This document shows, one piece after another, positions 47,746-57,161 of a DNA stretch of 64,000 nt (position 1 is the stretch's first letter; each line of letters begins with the position of its first letter). The position numbers and the translations under genes were made by a program. The stretch covers positions 11,011-75,010 of the forward strand of contig JAXJQF010000081.1 in the NCBI GenBank assembly GCA_036311285.1. Direction: 5' to 3'. This DNA comes from JAXJQF01 sp036311285. GTDB lineage: Bacteria > Pseudomonadota > Gammaproteobacteria > Enterobacterales > Succinivibrionaceae. The notes under the pieces are model-generated. The model was not told where the DNA came from and ran no database searches. It was given only the letters and a program-made list of their open reading frames with translations.

Positions 47746-49155
47746 ATGACTGCAGCTGATGTTTTAAAATTAATCGAAGAAACTGAAGCAAAATTTGTAG
47801 ATTTAAGATTTACAGATACAAAAGGTAAAGAACATCATATTACTATACCTGTTTCATGTGTAGACGAAGATTTCTTCACAGATGGTAAAATGTTTGACGG
47901 TTCATCTATGCCTGGATGGAAAGGGATTAATGAATCAGATATGATACTTATGCCAGATCCTGATACAGCAAAATTAGATCCATTCTTCGATGACCCTACA
48001 ATTTTCATAAGATGCGATATTTTAGAACCATCAACAATGCAAGGATACGATAGAGATCCACGCTCTGTAGCAAAAAGGGCAGAAGAATACTTAAAATCAA
48101 CTGGTATCGCTGATTACTGCTTGTTTGGCCCAGAGCCAGAATTCTTTATTTTTGATGATATTAAATTCTCAACAGAAATGAAGGGGTCATACGTTGAAAT
48201 CGATGACTACGAAGCAGCTTGGAATTCAAAAACAGAATACGAAGAAGGAAACAAAGGTCATAGACCTAGCGTTAAAGGTGGTTACTTCCCTGTTCCTCCT
48301 GTTGATTCTTCACAAAACATTCGTTCTGCAATGTGTGCTGTTTTAGAAGATATGGGTTTAGTTGTTGAAGCTCATCATCATGAAGTTGCTACATGCGGTC
48401 AAAACGAAATCGCAACTAAATTTAATACTTTAACGAAAAAAGCTGATGAAGTTATCGTTGAAAAATATGTTGTATGGAATGTTGCTGATGAATACGGCAA
48501 AACAGTAACATTTATGCCAAAACCAATGTGTGGTGATAATGGTTCAGGTATGCACGTACATATGTCTTTAGGCAAGGATGGTAAGAATCTATTTGCAGGA
48601 GATATGTATGGTGGATTATCTCAAATGGCTTTATGGTACATCGGTGGTATCAAGAAGCATGCTAGAGCATTAAATGCATTCACAAATCCTTCTACTAATT
48701 CATACAAGAGATTAGTGCCAGGTTTTGAAGCTCCTGTTATGTTAGCTTATTCAGCTAGAAACCGTTCAGCATCAATCAGAATCCCTATCGTATCTAACAC
48801 AAAAGCTGTAAGAATTGAAGTAAGATTCCCTGATTGTACTGCAAACCCTTACTTAGCATTCAGCGCTATGTTAATGGCGGGATTAGATGGTATTATCAAC
48901 CATATTGATCCTGGTGAAGCTATGGATAAAAACTTATACGACTTACCTCCAGAAGAAGAAGCTTCAATTCCTCAAGTTTGCGGGTCTCTTGAAGAAGCTA
49001 TCAATGCACTAAAAGAAGACCATGACTTCTTAACAAATGGTGATGTATTCTCTGAAGATTTTATCAATGCATACATTGATTTATTAAAGAAAGATAATGA
49101 CAAAGTAAGAATGATTCCTCATCCTGCAGAATTTGAGTTATATTATTCTTTATAA
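47746..49155 (+). CDS. glnA: Glutamine synthetase, type I (GlnA)
   Basis: Makes glutamine from glutamate, ammonia and ATP; dodecamer in the cytosol. Marks include [10 protein letters not shown], the metal-site [31 protein letters not shown] and the tyrosine of [10 protein letters not shown], which is the adenylylation site of GSI-beta enzymes. The protein should thus be controlled by GlnE. 469 residues, normal. Its own terminator follows; no glnL/ntrB or glnG/ntrC is downstream. Confidence 0.98.
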   Translation: MTAADVLKLIEETEAKFVDLRFTDTKGKEHHITIPVSCVDEDFFTDGKMFDGSSMPGWKGINESDMILMPDPDTAKLDPFFDDPTIFIRCDILEPSTMQGYDRDPRSVAKRAEEYLKSTGIADYCLFGPEPEFFIFDDIKFSTEMKGSYVEIDDYEAAWNSKTEYEEGNKGHRPSVKGGYFPVPPVDSSQNIRSAMCAVLEDMGLVVEAHHHEVATCGQNEIATKFNTLTKKADEVIVEKYVVWNVADEYGKTVTFMPKPMCGDNGSGMHVHMSLGKDGKNLFAGDMYGGLSQMALWYIGGIKKHARALNAFTNPSTNSYKRLVPGFEAPVMLAYSARNRSASIRIPIVSNTKAVRIEVRFPDCTANPYLAFSAMLMAGLDGIINHIDPGEAMDKNLYDLPPEEEASIPQVCGSLEEAINALKEDHDFLTNGDVFSEDFINAYIDLLKKDNDKVRMIPHPAEFELYYSL

Positions 49156-49180
49156 AATATAATCCTAAAGTAAAATTTAT

Positions 49181-49219
49181 AAAATAAGAGAAACTTCTTT
49201 GTGAAGTTTCTCTTATTTT
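49181..49219 (+). terminator. Strong rho-independent terminator of glnA
   Basis: A perfect 17-bp stem (49181-49197 with 49203-49219), a 5-base loop and a T-rich tail just after the glnA stop. Confidence 0.9.
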
Positions 49220-49294
49220 TATTTATTTTTTCTAAAATTGATTTTTTTATCTAAATTTATGTTTATAATCAAATTATATATTGGAGAGACCAAA

Positions 49295-49843
49295 ATGAAA
49301 AAATTACTTATATTATTGTCGCTAATCATATGCCTTATGAATAATGTATTTGCAGACTCTGTTTATAAATGGGTTGACGAAAACGGAGTAACTCACTATG
49401 GAGATTCTTCAAAAGCAAAAAAGAACAAGGGTGCGAAAGAAATCCAAATTAAAACACCTGCTAAAATTGGCTCTGTTACTGTAAATTACGTTCCACAAGC
49501 ACAACCTATAAAAAAAGATCAAAATGAAGATATTACAAACTATAATATTGTAGTAACATCTCCAACTCAAGAAGAACAAGTTTGGGCTGATAACGGAATA
49601 ATTAACGTATCTACAAACATTAGACCAAAACCTCAAGGAGATTTCTCTCTAAAAATTTTTATCGATAATTCTCTATACGAATCTGTTAATAACTCAACAA
49701 AAGCCAGCGTTTCTGCTGTTCCAAGAGGCGAACATACAATATTTGTAAAATTACAGACTAGAAATGGAAAAATATACACATCTAATTCTGTAAAATTTTA
49801 TGTGTTTAGACACCACGTACAACCAAAAAGAAAAGCTAAATAA
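49295..49843 (+). CDS. Exported DUF4124 domain protein
   Basis: Signal peptide (about 1-20, ends NVFA) followed at once by a DUF4124 domain with its core YKWVDENGVTHYGD. The rest looks like a beta-rich Ig-like domain (VVTSPTQEEQVWADNG and after). 182 residues from the ATG preceded by TTGGAG; an upstream in-frame ATG at 49238 lacks such a site. DUF4124 genes often follow glnA in related genera. The function is not known. Confidence 0.85.
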   Translation: MKKLLILLSLIICLMNNVFADSVYKWVDENGVTHYGDSSKAKKNKGAKEIQIKTPAKIGSVTVNYVPQAQPIKKDQNEDITNYNIVVTSPTQEEQVWADNGIINVSTNIRPKPQGDFSLKIFIDNSLYESVNNSTKASVSAVPRGEHTIFVKLQTRNGKIYTSNSVKFYVFRHHVQPKRKAK

Positions 49844-49851
49844 GGACTATC

Positions 49852-50064
49852 ATGAAAATAATTATCAAAGCACCTCTTTGGACTAAAATTTTATATTATT
49901 TAGGATTTATTCTGATGTTCGTTGGTATTTGTAGCCATTTCTTCAATTACCCAGAAATACCTGATAAGTATATGGCGTATTTCTTGATAGGTGGTGTTAT
50001 TTTGATTATCCCTTACCAATACAAATACCTATATGAAATTCTAAAATATAGACCTAAAGAATAA
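49852..50064 (+). CDS. Small two-segment membrane protein
   Basis: No family recognised. 70 residues with two hydrophobic segments (about 11-28 and 40-58) and a basic/tyrosine-rich tail. An AAGGA site stands before the ATG, and the gene begins 8 bases after the DUF4124 gene, which supports it as real and co-transcribed. Confidence 0.65.
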   Translation: MKIIIKAPLWTKILYYLGFILMFVGICSHFFNYPEIPDKYMAYFLIGGVILIIPYQYKYLYEILKYRPKE

Positions 50065-50165
50065 TAAATTTTTTTATTCATTGACTTGCTTAATAGTTTT
50101 TTAAATATTCTAGATATAGAATGAATTTAAATCGTTGTATATAATGAAAGAAAATAGAGAATAAT

Positions 50166-50876
50166 ATGGCTAAAAAGAAAAACAACAATGAAAACGAACA
50201 TGATACCATTGGAACAAAAGCTTTATTATTGAAATTATGTCATTCTGTAACTTCAGTTCTTTCTGAAGCAACTCATCATGAAATAAATTTTTCGCCAATG
50301 GTTCAAAAAATAGGTAAGACTTGTTTAAAACCTGATATAGGTTGTTTTGTTCTATTTGATGGAGCGTTCTCAGGTCTAGTAGTTATAAACTTCACCGCCG
50401 ATGCGGCTATGGAGGTTTATTCAAACTACCTTATCAACATGGGGTTACCAAAAGAAGACCTAGCAACTGTTTACACTTCAGATGAAGTTGGTAACGTGAT
50501 GGGTGAATTAATGAATCAAATTTTAGGTGACTTTACATCTAAAGTAAGTAAAGAATTACACACTTCTATCACTCAAAGCCAACCTAAAATGCTTACTTTA
50601 AACAGGCAAGTAAGAATCAGTGTTAATGCAAACCTAGATAAACCTTCTGCACATAGAGTTTCTTTCTATACAGAAAAAAATAATATTTTTTATATGGAAA
50701 TGGCAATGGATAAAACCAAATTCTTGCAAATGGATTCATTTGTACCAGAATTAGATGTTAATCCAGACAAGATCTTAGAAGAACAACAAAATAAATCAAC
50801 TTCTGCAAATAAACCTCCAGAAAAAGAAACTTCTGTCACAGACACAGATGATTTATTAGCGTCATTAGGGATATAA
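50166..50876 (+). CDS. DUF3334 family (CheX-like) protein
   Basis: A 236-residue soluble protein of a family common in Vibrio, Shewanella and Aeromonas relatives. Conserved stretches: KTCLKPDIGCFVLFDG, FSGLVVINFT, TSDEVGNVMGELMNQI and GDFTSKVSKEL. The central part resembles the CheX chemotaxis-phosphatase fold, but I cannot assert enzyme activity. The tail is low-complexity and acidic, ending DDLLASLGI. A hairpin terminator follows, so it is probably its own unit. Confidence 0.8.
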   Translation: MAKKKNNNENEHDTIGTKALLLKLCHSVTSVLSEATHHEINFSPMVQKIGKTCLKPDIGCFVLFDGAFSGLVVINFTADAAMEVYSNYLINMGLPKEDLATVYTSDEVGNVMGELMNQILGDFTSKVSKELHTSITQSQPKMLTLNRQVRISVNANLDKPSAHRVSFYTEKNNIFYMEMAMDKTKFLQMDSFVPELDVNPDKILEEQQNKSTSANKPPEKETSVTDTDDLLASLGI

Positions 50877-50886
50877 ATTTGAAACT

Positions 50887-50917
50887 AAATAAAACCAACT
50901 AAATGTTGGTTTTATTT
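50887..50917 (+). terminator. Terminator of the DUF3334 gene
   Basis: A 13-bp perfect stem (50887-50899 with 50905-50917) with a 5-base loop and a T-rich tail starts about ten bases after the stop codon. Confidence 0.85.
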
Positions 50918-50978
50918 TTCTTTTACATATTTTAAAATATACTTTAATAGTATAGTTTAGCAACGATAAGATTAAATT

Positions 50979-51659
50979 ATGATTAATTTTAGTAAAACAA
51001 AATTTATAACAAGTGCTCCAAAATTAGAAAACCTACCTGCAGACACAGGCATTGAAATAGCTTTTGTAGGAAGATCTAATGCGGGAAAATCATCTGCATT
51101 AAACGCTATAACAAATATAAAAAATCTCGCTAAAACAAGTAAAACACCTGGAAGAACTCAGCTGATTAACTTGTTTGAAATAGAAGAAAATAAGCGTATT
51201 GTTGACTTACCTGGATACGGTTTTGCAAACGTACCAATCGCTGTAAAAAACAAGTGGCAAAAATCTCTAACCGAGTATCTTCAAAAAAGAAAATCCTTAA
51301 AAGTTGTTGTTATACTAATGGATATTAGACACCCTTTAAAGGATTTAGACAGACAGTTAATCACATGGGCTACTGTAGCTAATTTACATGTTCTTATTTT
51401 ATTAACTAAGTGCGACAAATTAGCTATTAATGCCAGAAACAAGGCTGTATATGAAACAAAAAAGAATCTAATAGAGTTTGGTTGTAACTACGATATTGTT
51501 GCATTTTCTTCGTTAAATAAAATTGGTGTTATAGAAGTAAGAGAATTACTTGATAACTATTACAACCTGCTTCATACTGGAGAAGAAATCACTATAGAAG
51601 ACAGTGAATTACAATCATTTGATGAAAATGCATGGAACAAGTATTCACAAGAGGAATAA
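50979..51659 (+). CDS. engB: Ribosome biogenesis GTPase EngB (YihA)
   Basis: Assembly factor for the large ribosomal subunit. G1 GRSNAGKSS, the G2 region [12 protein letters not shown]3 DLPGYGFA and G4 TKCD are all present. 226 residues, including a C-terminal acidic extension. It lies 3 bases before gmk. Confidence 0.95.
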   Translation: MINFSKTKFITSAPKLENLPADTGIEIAFVGRSNAGKSSALNAITNIKNLAKTSKTPGRTQLINLFEIEENKRIVDLPGYGFANVPIAVKNKWQKSLTEYLQKRKSLKVVVILMDIRHPLKDLDRQLITWATVANLHVLILLTKCDKLAINARNKAVYETKKNLIEFGCNYDIVAFSSLNKIGVIEVRELLDNYYNLLHTGEEITIEDSELQSFDENAWNKYSQEE

Positions 51660-51662
51660 CAC

Positions 51663-52295
51663 ATGAAAGGAAATATATACATAATATCCTCTCCTAGCGG
51701 TGCGGGAAAATCATCTTTACTTAAAGCTCTATTCGAAAAGTATAATTCTGACAACTCTATGTACCTTTCTGTTTCTCATACCACTCGTCCTCCGAGAGTA
51801 GGAGAAGTAAATGGTTCTCATTATCATTTCGTGAATGAAGATGAATTTAAAACCCTTATTGATAAAGATGCATTTTATGAATGGGCTCATGTTTTTGATA
51901 AGTATTATGGTACATCAAAGCTTCTAGTAAAAGAGAATATAGAACAAGGCCGAGATGTATTTCTAGACATCGATTGGCAAGGTGCTAGACAAATTAGAGA
52001 ACAAGAAAAGAACGTAAAATCTATTTTTATACTACCTCCAAGCTTAGAAGAACTAAATAATAGATTACACCAAAGAGGTCAAGATTCAGAAGAAGTAATC
52101 GCCTCAAGAATGCAAAAAGCACAAAGAGAAATTAGTCATTACAATGAATATGATTATTGCTTAATAAATGATAATTTTGATGAATGTTTAAGTAAATTAT
52201 GGGCTATAATTACTGCAAATAGAAACCTTAGCAATCCTGAATACAATAAAAATATAAATATCATTAAAAGTCTTTTAGAAAATTACGATAAGTAA
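51663..52295 (+). CDS. gmk: Guanylate kinase Gmk
   Basis: Phosphorylates GMP to GDP. P-loop SSPSGAGKSSLLKAL (about 8-22) and the GMP-binding region SHTTRPPRVGEVNGSHYHF are present. 210 residues. Followed by rpoZ after 60 bases; the gmk-rpoZ-spoT order is conserved. Confidence 0.97.
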   Translation: MKGNIYIISSPSGAGKSSLLKALFEKYNSDNSMYLSVSHTTRPPRVGEVNGSHYHFVNEDEFKTLIDKDAFYEWAHVFDKYYGTSKLLVKENIEQGRDVFLDIDWQGARQIREQEKNVKSIFILPPSLEELNNRLHQRGQDSEEVIASRMQKAQREISHYNEYDYCLINDNFDECLSKLWAIITANRNLSNPEYNKNINIIKSLLENYDK

Positions 52296-52355
52296 ATACT
52301 TTATTGATTTTAATTTTAGTGATAAAATAAAGAAAAATTTTTTATGAGGTAAAAA

Positions 52356-52643
52356 ATGGCTCGAGTTACAGTTGAAGATGCAGTTAAACAAGTTGGTAAT
52401 CGTTTTGATTTAGTTTTAACAGCAGCTCGTCGTGCAAGACAAATATCAGTAAATGGTTGCGATCCTCTAGTTGAATTAGAAAACGACAAACCAACAGTTA
52501 TAGCTTTAAGAGAAATTGAAGAAGGGTTAATTTCTGAAGAATTTATGGATAAGCAAGACCAAAAAGGTCGTTTACGTAGTTCTGAAGAATATAACGAAGT
52601 TGTAGATTTACCTTCTTTAGAAAATATATCAATGTTTGATTAA
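52356..52643 (+). CDS. rpoZ: RNA polymerase omega subunit RpoZ
   Basis: Small core subunit that helps assemble beta-prime and forms part of a ppGpp site in E. coli. [20 protein letters not shown] and the AARRARQIS stretch are typical. 95 residues, with ALREIEEG in the middle. ATGAGG stands near the start. A strong terminator follows and cuts it off from spoT. Confidence 0.97.
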   Translation: MARVTVEDAVKQVGNRFDLVLTAARRARQISVNGCDPLVELENDKPTVIALREIEEGLISEEFMDKQDQKGRLRSSEEYNEVVDLPSLENISMFD

Positions 52644-52658
52644 AAGTTTTATTTTAAT

Positions 52659-52688
52659 AAAAGGCTCTTCTATATTGAAGAGCCTTTT
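52659..52688 (+). terminator. Strong terminator between rpoZ and spoT
   Basis: A 12-bp stem (aaaaggctcttc with gaagagcctttt), 6-base loop and a T run. It starts 16 bases after the rpoZ stop and 94 bases before the spoT start. Confidence 0.9.
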
Positions 52689-52781
52689 TTTATATCTTTA
52701 TTAAATATTTGATATTAATTTAAATATGTTTCATATATTGTGCATTATAATATTACTAAGAACACTAAGGAGGATTTTGGT

Positions 52782-54917
52782 TTGTACAGCAATCTTTTTA
52801 ACAATCTATATCTTACGTTAAAATCCTATCTTTCAGATGAACATATATTAATAATCGAAAAAGCTTATAAATGTGCATACAATGCTCATGAAGGACAAAC
52901 AAGAAGTAGTGGTGAACCATATATTACTCACCCTATTGCTGTCGCCAAAATTCTAGCAGATTTAAAACTAGATTACCAAACAATCGTAGCCGCATTACTA
53001 CATGATGTAATAGAGGATACTCCAATCACCGAAGATAATTTAAGACAACTATTCGGGGATGCTGTAACAAATCTTGTTATAGGGGTTACAAAACTCGACA
53101 AACTCCAATTTCGAGACCATAAAGAAGCTCAAGCAGAAAACTTCAGAAAAATGATTATGGCAATGACTAACGATATAAGAGTAATTCTTATAAAATTAGC
53201 CGATAGAACCCATAACATGAGAACAATTTCTGCTCTTAGACCAAACAAAAGAAGAAGAATAGCAAAAGAAACTCTAGAAATATTTGCTCCAATTGCTAAC
53301 CGTTTAGGCATCAGTAATATAAAAAACGAACTGCAAGAACTTGGATTTGAAGCGACTTATCCAATGAGATATCGCGTATTAAAGGAAGCGATAAACAAAG
53401 CAAAAAACAACAGAAAGGAAATCATATCTTCTATTATTAAAGATATAAAAGGACGACTCAATGAATCAGATATTGAATATGAAATAGAAGGAAGAGAAAA
53501 ACATATATATGCAATATATGAAAAAATGGTAAAGAAAGAAATTAAATTCCATGAGGTTATGGATATATATGGATTTAGAATCATTGTTAAATCTGTGGAT
53601 AACTGTTATAGAGTTCTCGGAATCATGCACAATCTATTCAAACCACGTCCAGGTTCTTTCAAAGATTATATTGCAATACCTAAATTGAATGGATACCAAT
53701 CGCTACATACCTCTTTGGTTGGACCCAATGGTCAACCAATAGAAATCCAAATACGTACTGAACTGATGCATAAAATGGCTGCTTGTGGGATTGCCGCACA
53801 TTGGCACTACAAAACAAATGGCTCAGAGGAAAACAAATCTTCCGCACAAATTAATACACAACGTTGGATAAAAAGTCTTATCGAGTTACAGCAAAGTGCA
53901 AGCAATTCATTTGAGTTCATTGAAAGTGTTAAAACAGATTTATTTCCAGAAGAAATATATGTGTTTACACCTGAAGGCAAAATATTTGCCCTACCAATCG
54001 GTTCTACAGCTGTAGATTTTGCCTATGCTGTTCACTCCGATATAGGACAACACTGTATCGGAGCTAGAGTAAACCATCATCCTTATCCTCTAGCAAGACC
54101 TTTATCATCAGGTCAAAGCGTGGAAATCATTACCTCTCCAACATCCCAGCCGAGCGCATTATGGTTAGATAGTGTTGTAACATCAAAGGCTAGAACCAAA
54201 ATAAGACAATACTTAAAAAGCTTAAGATACGAACAATGTTTAATACTTGGAAAAAGACTTTTAAGGAATGCTTTAGGAAACACCAAAATTACTGAAATAC
54301 CAGATGCTAATATTAATAAAGTTTTAGAAGAATTTAACAAAAATAGCTTAAATGACCTTTATATAGACATTGCTCTAGGTAATGTTTTTACTGTAATCGT
54401 TGCAAATAAATTATTAGGTAATAATGTTTTAGACCATGTGTCTGACAACAAACTTTCAAACACTAATGGAACAAACAGCTCTATTAACGGTACCGGTGGA
54501 TTATCTTACATCTTTGCAAACTGCTGTATGCCCGTTCCTGGTGATAAAATTATTGCACATGTAAATTTAGGGAAAGGATTAGTAATACACTCTGTTAACT
54601 GTGCTAATATCAAGAAGGAAAGTTCCAACTCACAATTTTTACAGGTTTCATGGAACTTAAATAACACATGTAATGAAGTATTCGACGTTGGATTACGTAT
54701 CGAAATCGTAAATAGACAAGGAATGCTAAGTGAAATTTGTAACGCTGTATCAATATGTGGAGCAAATATAGATGCGATAAGATCTGAAGAAAAAGAAGGT
54801 CAAATCTATATTTTAAATATTATTATAGCTGTAAGAGACAGAATTCATTTAGCAAATATAATCAGAAAAATAAAAAATATAGAATCTGTTATAAAAGTAG
54901 TGAGAAAAAAATCATAA
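52782..54917 (+). CDS. spoT: Bifunctional (p)ppGpp synthetase/hydrolase SpoT
   Basis: RelA/SpoT-family enzyme of the stringent response. The HD hydrolase domain is intact (ITHPIAVAKIL, LLHDVIEDT), followed by the synthetase domain (YGFRIIVKS, LNGYQSLHTSL, HWHYK), a TGS domain (VFTPEGKIFALP) and a C-terminal ACT domain. I start at TTG 52782, eight bases after a perfect AAGGAGG. The product then begins MYSNLFNNLYLTLKSYL like E. coli SpoT and has 711 residues. The GTG at 52740 lies before that site. A TATAAT at 52746 could be its own -10. Confidence 0.95.
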   Translation: MYSNLFNNLYLTLKSYLSDEHILIIEKAYKCAYNAHEGQTRSSGEPYITHPIAVAKILADLKLDYQTIVAALLHDVIEDTPITEDNLRQLFGDAVTNLVIGVTKLDKLQFRDHKEAQAENFRKMIMAMTNDIRVILIKLADRTHNMRTISALRPNKRRRIAKETLEIFAPIANRLGISNIKNELQELGFEATYPMRYRVLKEAINKAKNNRKEIISSIIKDIKGRLNESDIEYEIEGREKHIYAIYEKMVKKEIKFHEVMDIYGFRIIVKSVDNCYRVLGIMHNLFKPRPGSFKDYIAIPKLNGYQSLHTSLVGPNGQPIEIQIRTELMHKMAACGIAAHWHYKTNGSEENKSSAQINTQRWIKSLIELQQSASNSFEFIESVKTDLFPEEIYVFTPEGKIFALPIGSTAVDFAYAVHSDIGQHCIGARVNHHPYPLARPLSSGQSVEIITSPTSQPSALWLDSVVTSKARTKIRQYLKSLRYEQCLILGKRLLRNALGNTKITEIPDANINKVLEEFNKNSLNDLYIDIALGNVFTVIVANKLLGNNVLDHVSDNKLSNTNGTNSSINGTGGLSYIFANCCMPVPGDKIIAHVNLGKGLVIHSVNCANIKKESSNSQFLQVSWNLNNTCNEVFDVGLRIEIVNRQGMLSEICNAVSICGANIDAIRSEEKEGQIYILNIIIAVRDRIHLANIIRKIKNIESVIKVVRKKS

Positions 54918-55811
54918 ATGAACACTCAAAAACTTACAATAAAAACTGTGGATAACTATTTATTATTGGGACAAAGTTTCTGTCCTAATAGCTATTCCAA
55001 GCAAGTTATTATAGTTTTGGGTAACAAGGAAATTCCAAACAAATACTATGATTTTATACAAGATTTGTATAACAAAAATTTAAAGGTAATATGTTTCAAC
55101 CTTAGAGGACAAGGCTTCAATGAGCATTTACTATCTAATAAAGAAAAATGTCACATAAATAATTTTAATGATTATGTTACAGATTTTGAATGTATAGTCA
55201 AAGCACAAGAAGACATACCTACATATCTTGTGTCCATATCTCTAGGTGGACTAATCACGTTAAATTATTTAAAGAATTGTAAATATTCAAGAAAAATCAA
55301 GGGCATTGTCTTTTTATCTCCATGCTTAGGTCTAAAATCTATTTTCCCAGATTTTTTAATCAAATCATTTTGTTATTATAAGCAACTTATTGACACTATT
55401 TTAAGAAGAAAAGAACCTTGTTTTTTATACTCAACAAATTATAAACCTCGTATTTTTGGACTAAATGCCAACACTTCTGACCTCGAAAAACATAATAAAT
55501 ACTTTAAACTATATGATATCCATCTTGAAGCAAGACTTGGTGGTGTAACACCTACGTGGCTATTAAATATCTTTAAAGCCATTGAAAATGTTAATTCATG
55601 CCAATGGGATATACCTATTAGTAACATTATTATTCTAAGTAAAAAAGACAATATTATTTCATACCCTAAAGCTATTAAATTTTTTAAAAAACATAATTCT
55701 AAAAATATTGATATAATGACACTTGATAATTCTTTACATGATATTTTGATTGAAAATAAAAATATCTATCAAAAAGCTGTTCAAAAAATTATTACCTTTA
55801 TTGAAACATAA
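54918..55811 (+). CDS. Alpha/beta hydrolase (lysophospholipase-like)
   Basis: A 297-residue serine-hydrolase-fold protein, closest in feel to PldB or Hydrolase_4 proteins. The expected nucleophile elbow reads SISLGG, so the first Gly of GxSxG is replaced by Ser. A possible Asp is in LSKKDNIIS and the His in LDNSLHDIL. The LNLRGQG-type FNLRGQGF motif is present. It begins directly after the spoT stop, so it is co-transcribed. The substrate cannot be told. Confidence 0.75.
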   Translation: MNTQKLTIKTVDNYLLLGQSFCPNSYSKQVIIVLGNKEIPNKYYDFIQDLYNKNLKVICFNLRGQGFNEHLLSNKEKCHINNFNDYVTDFECIVKAQEDIPTYLVSISLGGLITLNYLKNCKYSRKIKGIVFLSPCLGLKSIFPDFLIKSFCYYKQLIDTILRRKEPCFLYSTNYKPRIFGLNANTSDLEKHNKYFKLYDIHLEARLGGVTPTWLLNIFKAIENVNSCQWDIPISNIIILSKKDNIISYPKAIKFFKKHNSKNIDIMTLDNSLHDILIENKNIYQKAVQKIITFIET

Positions 55812-55827
55812 ACCGAAAGGATACTTT

Positions 55828-56049
55828 ATGCAAGACGATAATAATTACCTTGAAGACGAAGGAAATTACTATACAGATATCGCATTTAACGAGGATGATA
55901 AAACTAACTGGGATTACCCTATTAACTTTAACTCTTATGGTATACCAATTGATGAAGAAGGTCATGAACTTGAAGACGGTGATAACTACATGTTCAAAGA
56001 CGACTTCGACTATCAAGACGATGATAATAATGAAGACAACTATTACTAA
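55828..56049 (+). CDS. Small, strongly acidic protein of unknown function
   Basis: A 73-residue protein with 25 Asp/Glu and two Lys, rich in Asn and Tyr. GAAAGGA stands before the ATG. No Cys. The only motif-like part is NWDYPINFNSYGIPIDEEG in the middle. It lies 16 bases after the hydrolase gene and 14 bases before the G3E GTPase gene, all in one direction. The function is unknown; binding of metal or a basic partner is speculation. Confidence 0.65.
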   Translation: MQDDNNYLEDEGNYYTDIAFNEDDKTNWDYPINFNSYGIPIDEEGHELEDGDNYMFKDDFDYQDDDNNEDNYY

Positions 56050-56063
56050 TAATAGGAAAAAAC

Positions 56064-57104
56064 ATGAGTAACATACTAGAACAAATCCCACTACAAATTC
56101 TAACAGGCTTCTTAGGAAGTGGTAAAACAACGTTATTAAATAAAGTTGTACAAAACCCTGACATGAAAGGGACCGTATTAATTATTAATGAGGTAGGTGA
56201 AATAGGAATAGACAACAAGCTAATATCTACAGACAATCCTGTTATTCTATTAGACTCAGGTTGTATTTGTTGCTCTATACAAGATGGATTAGTTAACGTT
56301 TTACACTATTTAATTGAAGAAATTGATAATAATAATTTAGAGGTAAACCGAGTAATTATCGAAACAACAGGTATCGCAGATCCTGCTCCAATTATTGATT
56401 TACTATTTCACTACGTTGATATCGAATGTAACTACTGCTACGCAGGAACAATCACTATCGTTGATGGTGTTAACGCTAAGAACGAATTAGAAAAGAATTA
56501 CGAAGCAGTAAAACAAATTGCATTAGCTGATAAAATTATAATCAGCAAAACAGAATTAATATCAAAAGAAGAACTAGACATCTTAAATTCTACAATCAGT
56601 GATTTAAATCCAACGGTTGAGATATACCATTCAACCCTTGATAACCCTCCTAGTGATGCTTTTACAAACTTCAATGTATTTGATACTCCAAAAGACATAA
56701 AATCAATTATGTCATGGATAAACTTAAAGAGAAAAGATTATAAATTAGCTTCAAATATGGTAGCTACATCTTTTAACAGTTTATCAACAAAGGCTATAAA
56801 TCCTCATTCAAAATATACAACATTAAGCTTTAAATATGAAAAACCTTTAAGCAGAATGAGCGTTATTCAAACGTTTGATATGATTAACCAAACCTTTGGA
56901 GAATCTGTATTAAGATTAAAGGGAATTTTTGATTTTGACGAAGGGTATCCGTTTGTTATTCACGGTGTTAAAGGCGAATGCTATCCAATCTCAAACCAAG
57001 CAGAATGGGAAGGAAAACCTTTTACAGAAATGGTTATTATTTGTTCACCGTCTATTAGTGATTCTATAAAAGATATGGTAAATAGTTTTATTAAAACCAT
57101 ATAA
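56064..57104 (+). CDS. G3E-family GTPase (CobW/YjiA type)
   Basis: P-loop GTPase of the family that includes metal-insertion chaperones. Walker A GFLGSGKTTLLNK (about 13-25), the metal-binding CICCSI (about 70-75, CxCC), the switch segment ETTGIADPAP and a C-terminal CobW_C domain. 346 residues. YjiA-like rather than UreG or HypB by length and motif; zinc is the usual metal of such proteins, but this is not shown here. A terminator follows. Confidence 0.88.
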   Translation: MSNILEQIPLQILTGFLGSGKTTLLNKVVQNPDMKGTVLIINEVGEIGIDNKLISTDNPVILLDSGCICCSIQDGLVNVLHYLIEEIDNNNLEVNRVIIETTGIADPAPIIDLLFHYVDIECNYCYAGTITIVDGVNAKNELEKNYEAVKQIALADKIIISKTELISKEELDILNSTISDLNPTVEIYHSTLDNPPSDAFTNFNVFDTPKDIKSIMSWINLKRKDYKLASNMVATSFNSLSTKAINPHSKYTTLSFKYEKPLSRMSVIQTFDMINQTFGESVLRLKGIFDFDEGYPFVIHGVKGECYPISNQAEWEGKPFTEMVIICSPSISDSIKDMVNSFIKTI

Positions 57105-57115
57105 GATAAATACAA

Positions 57116-57145
57116 AAAAAATCCCCAATATTTTGGGGATTTTTT
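57116..57145. terminator. Bidirectional terminator between the G3E GTPase gene and ompA
   Basis: A 13-bp perfect stem (aaaaaatccccaa with ttggggatttttt) and a 4-base loop between convergent genes, with T runs on both strands. Confidence 0.9.
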
Positions 57146-57161
57146 ATTTATACAATCAAAA

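Noticed and set aside
55798..56130. 110-codon frame opposite the acidic protein gene
   Set aside because: The Val/Ile-rich product is merely the complement of Asp/Asn-rich codons (GAY/AAY) on the other strand.
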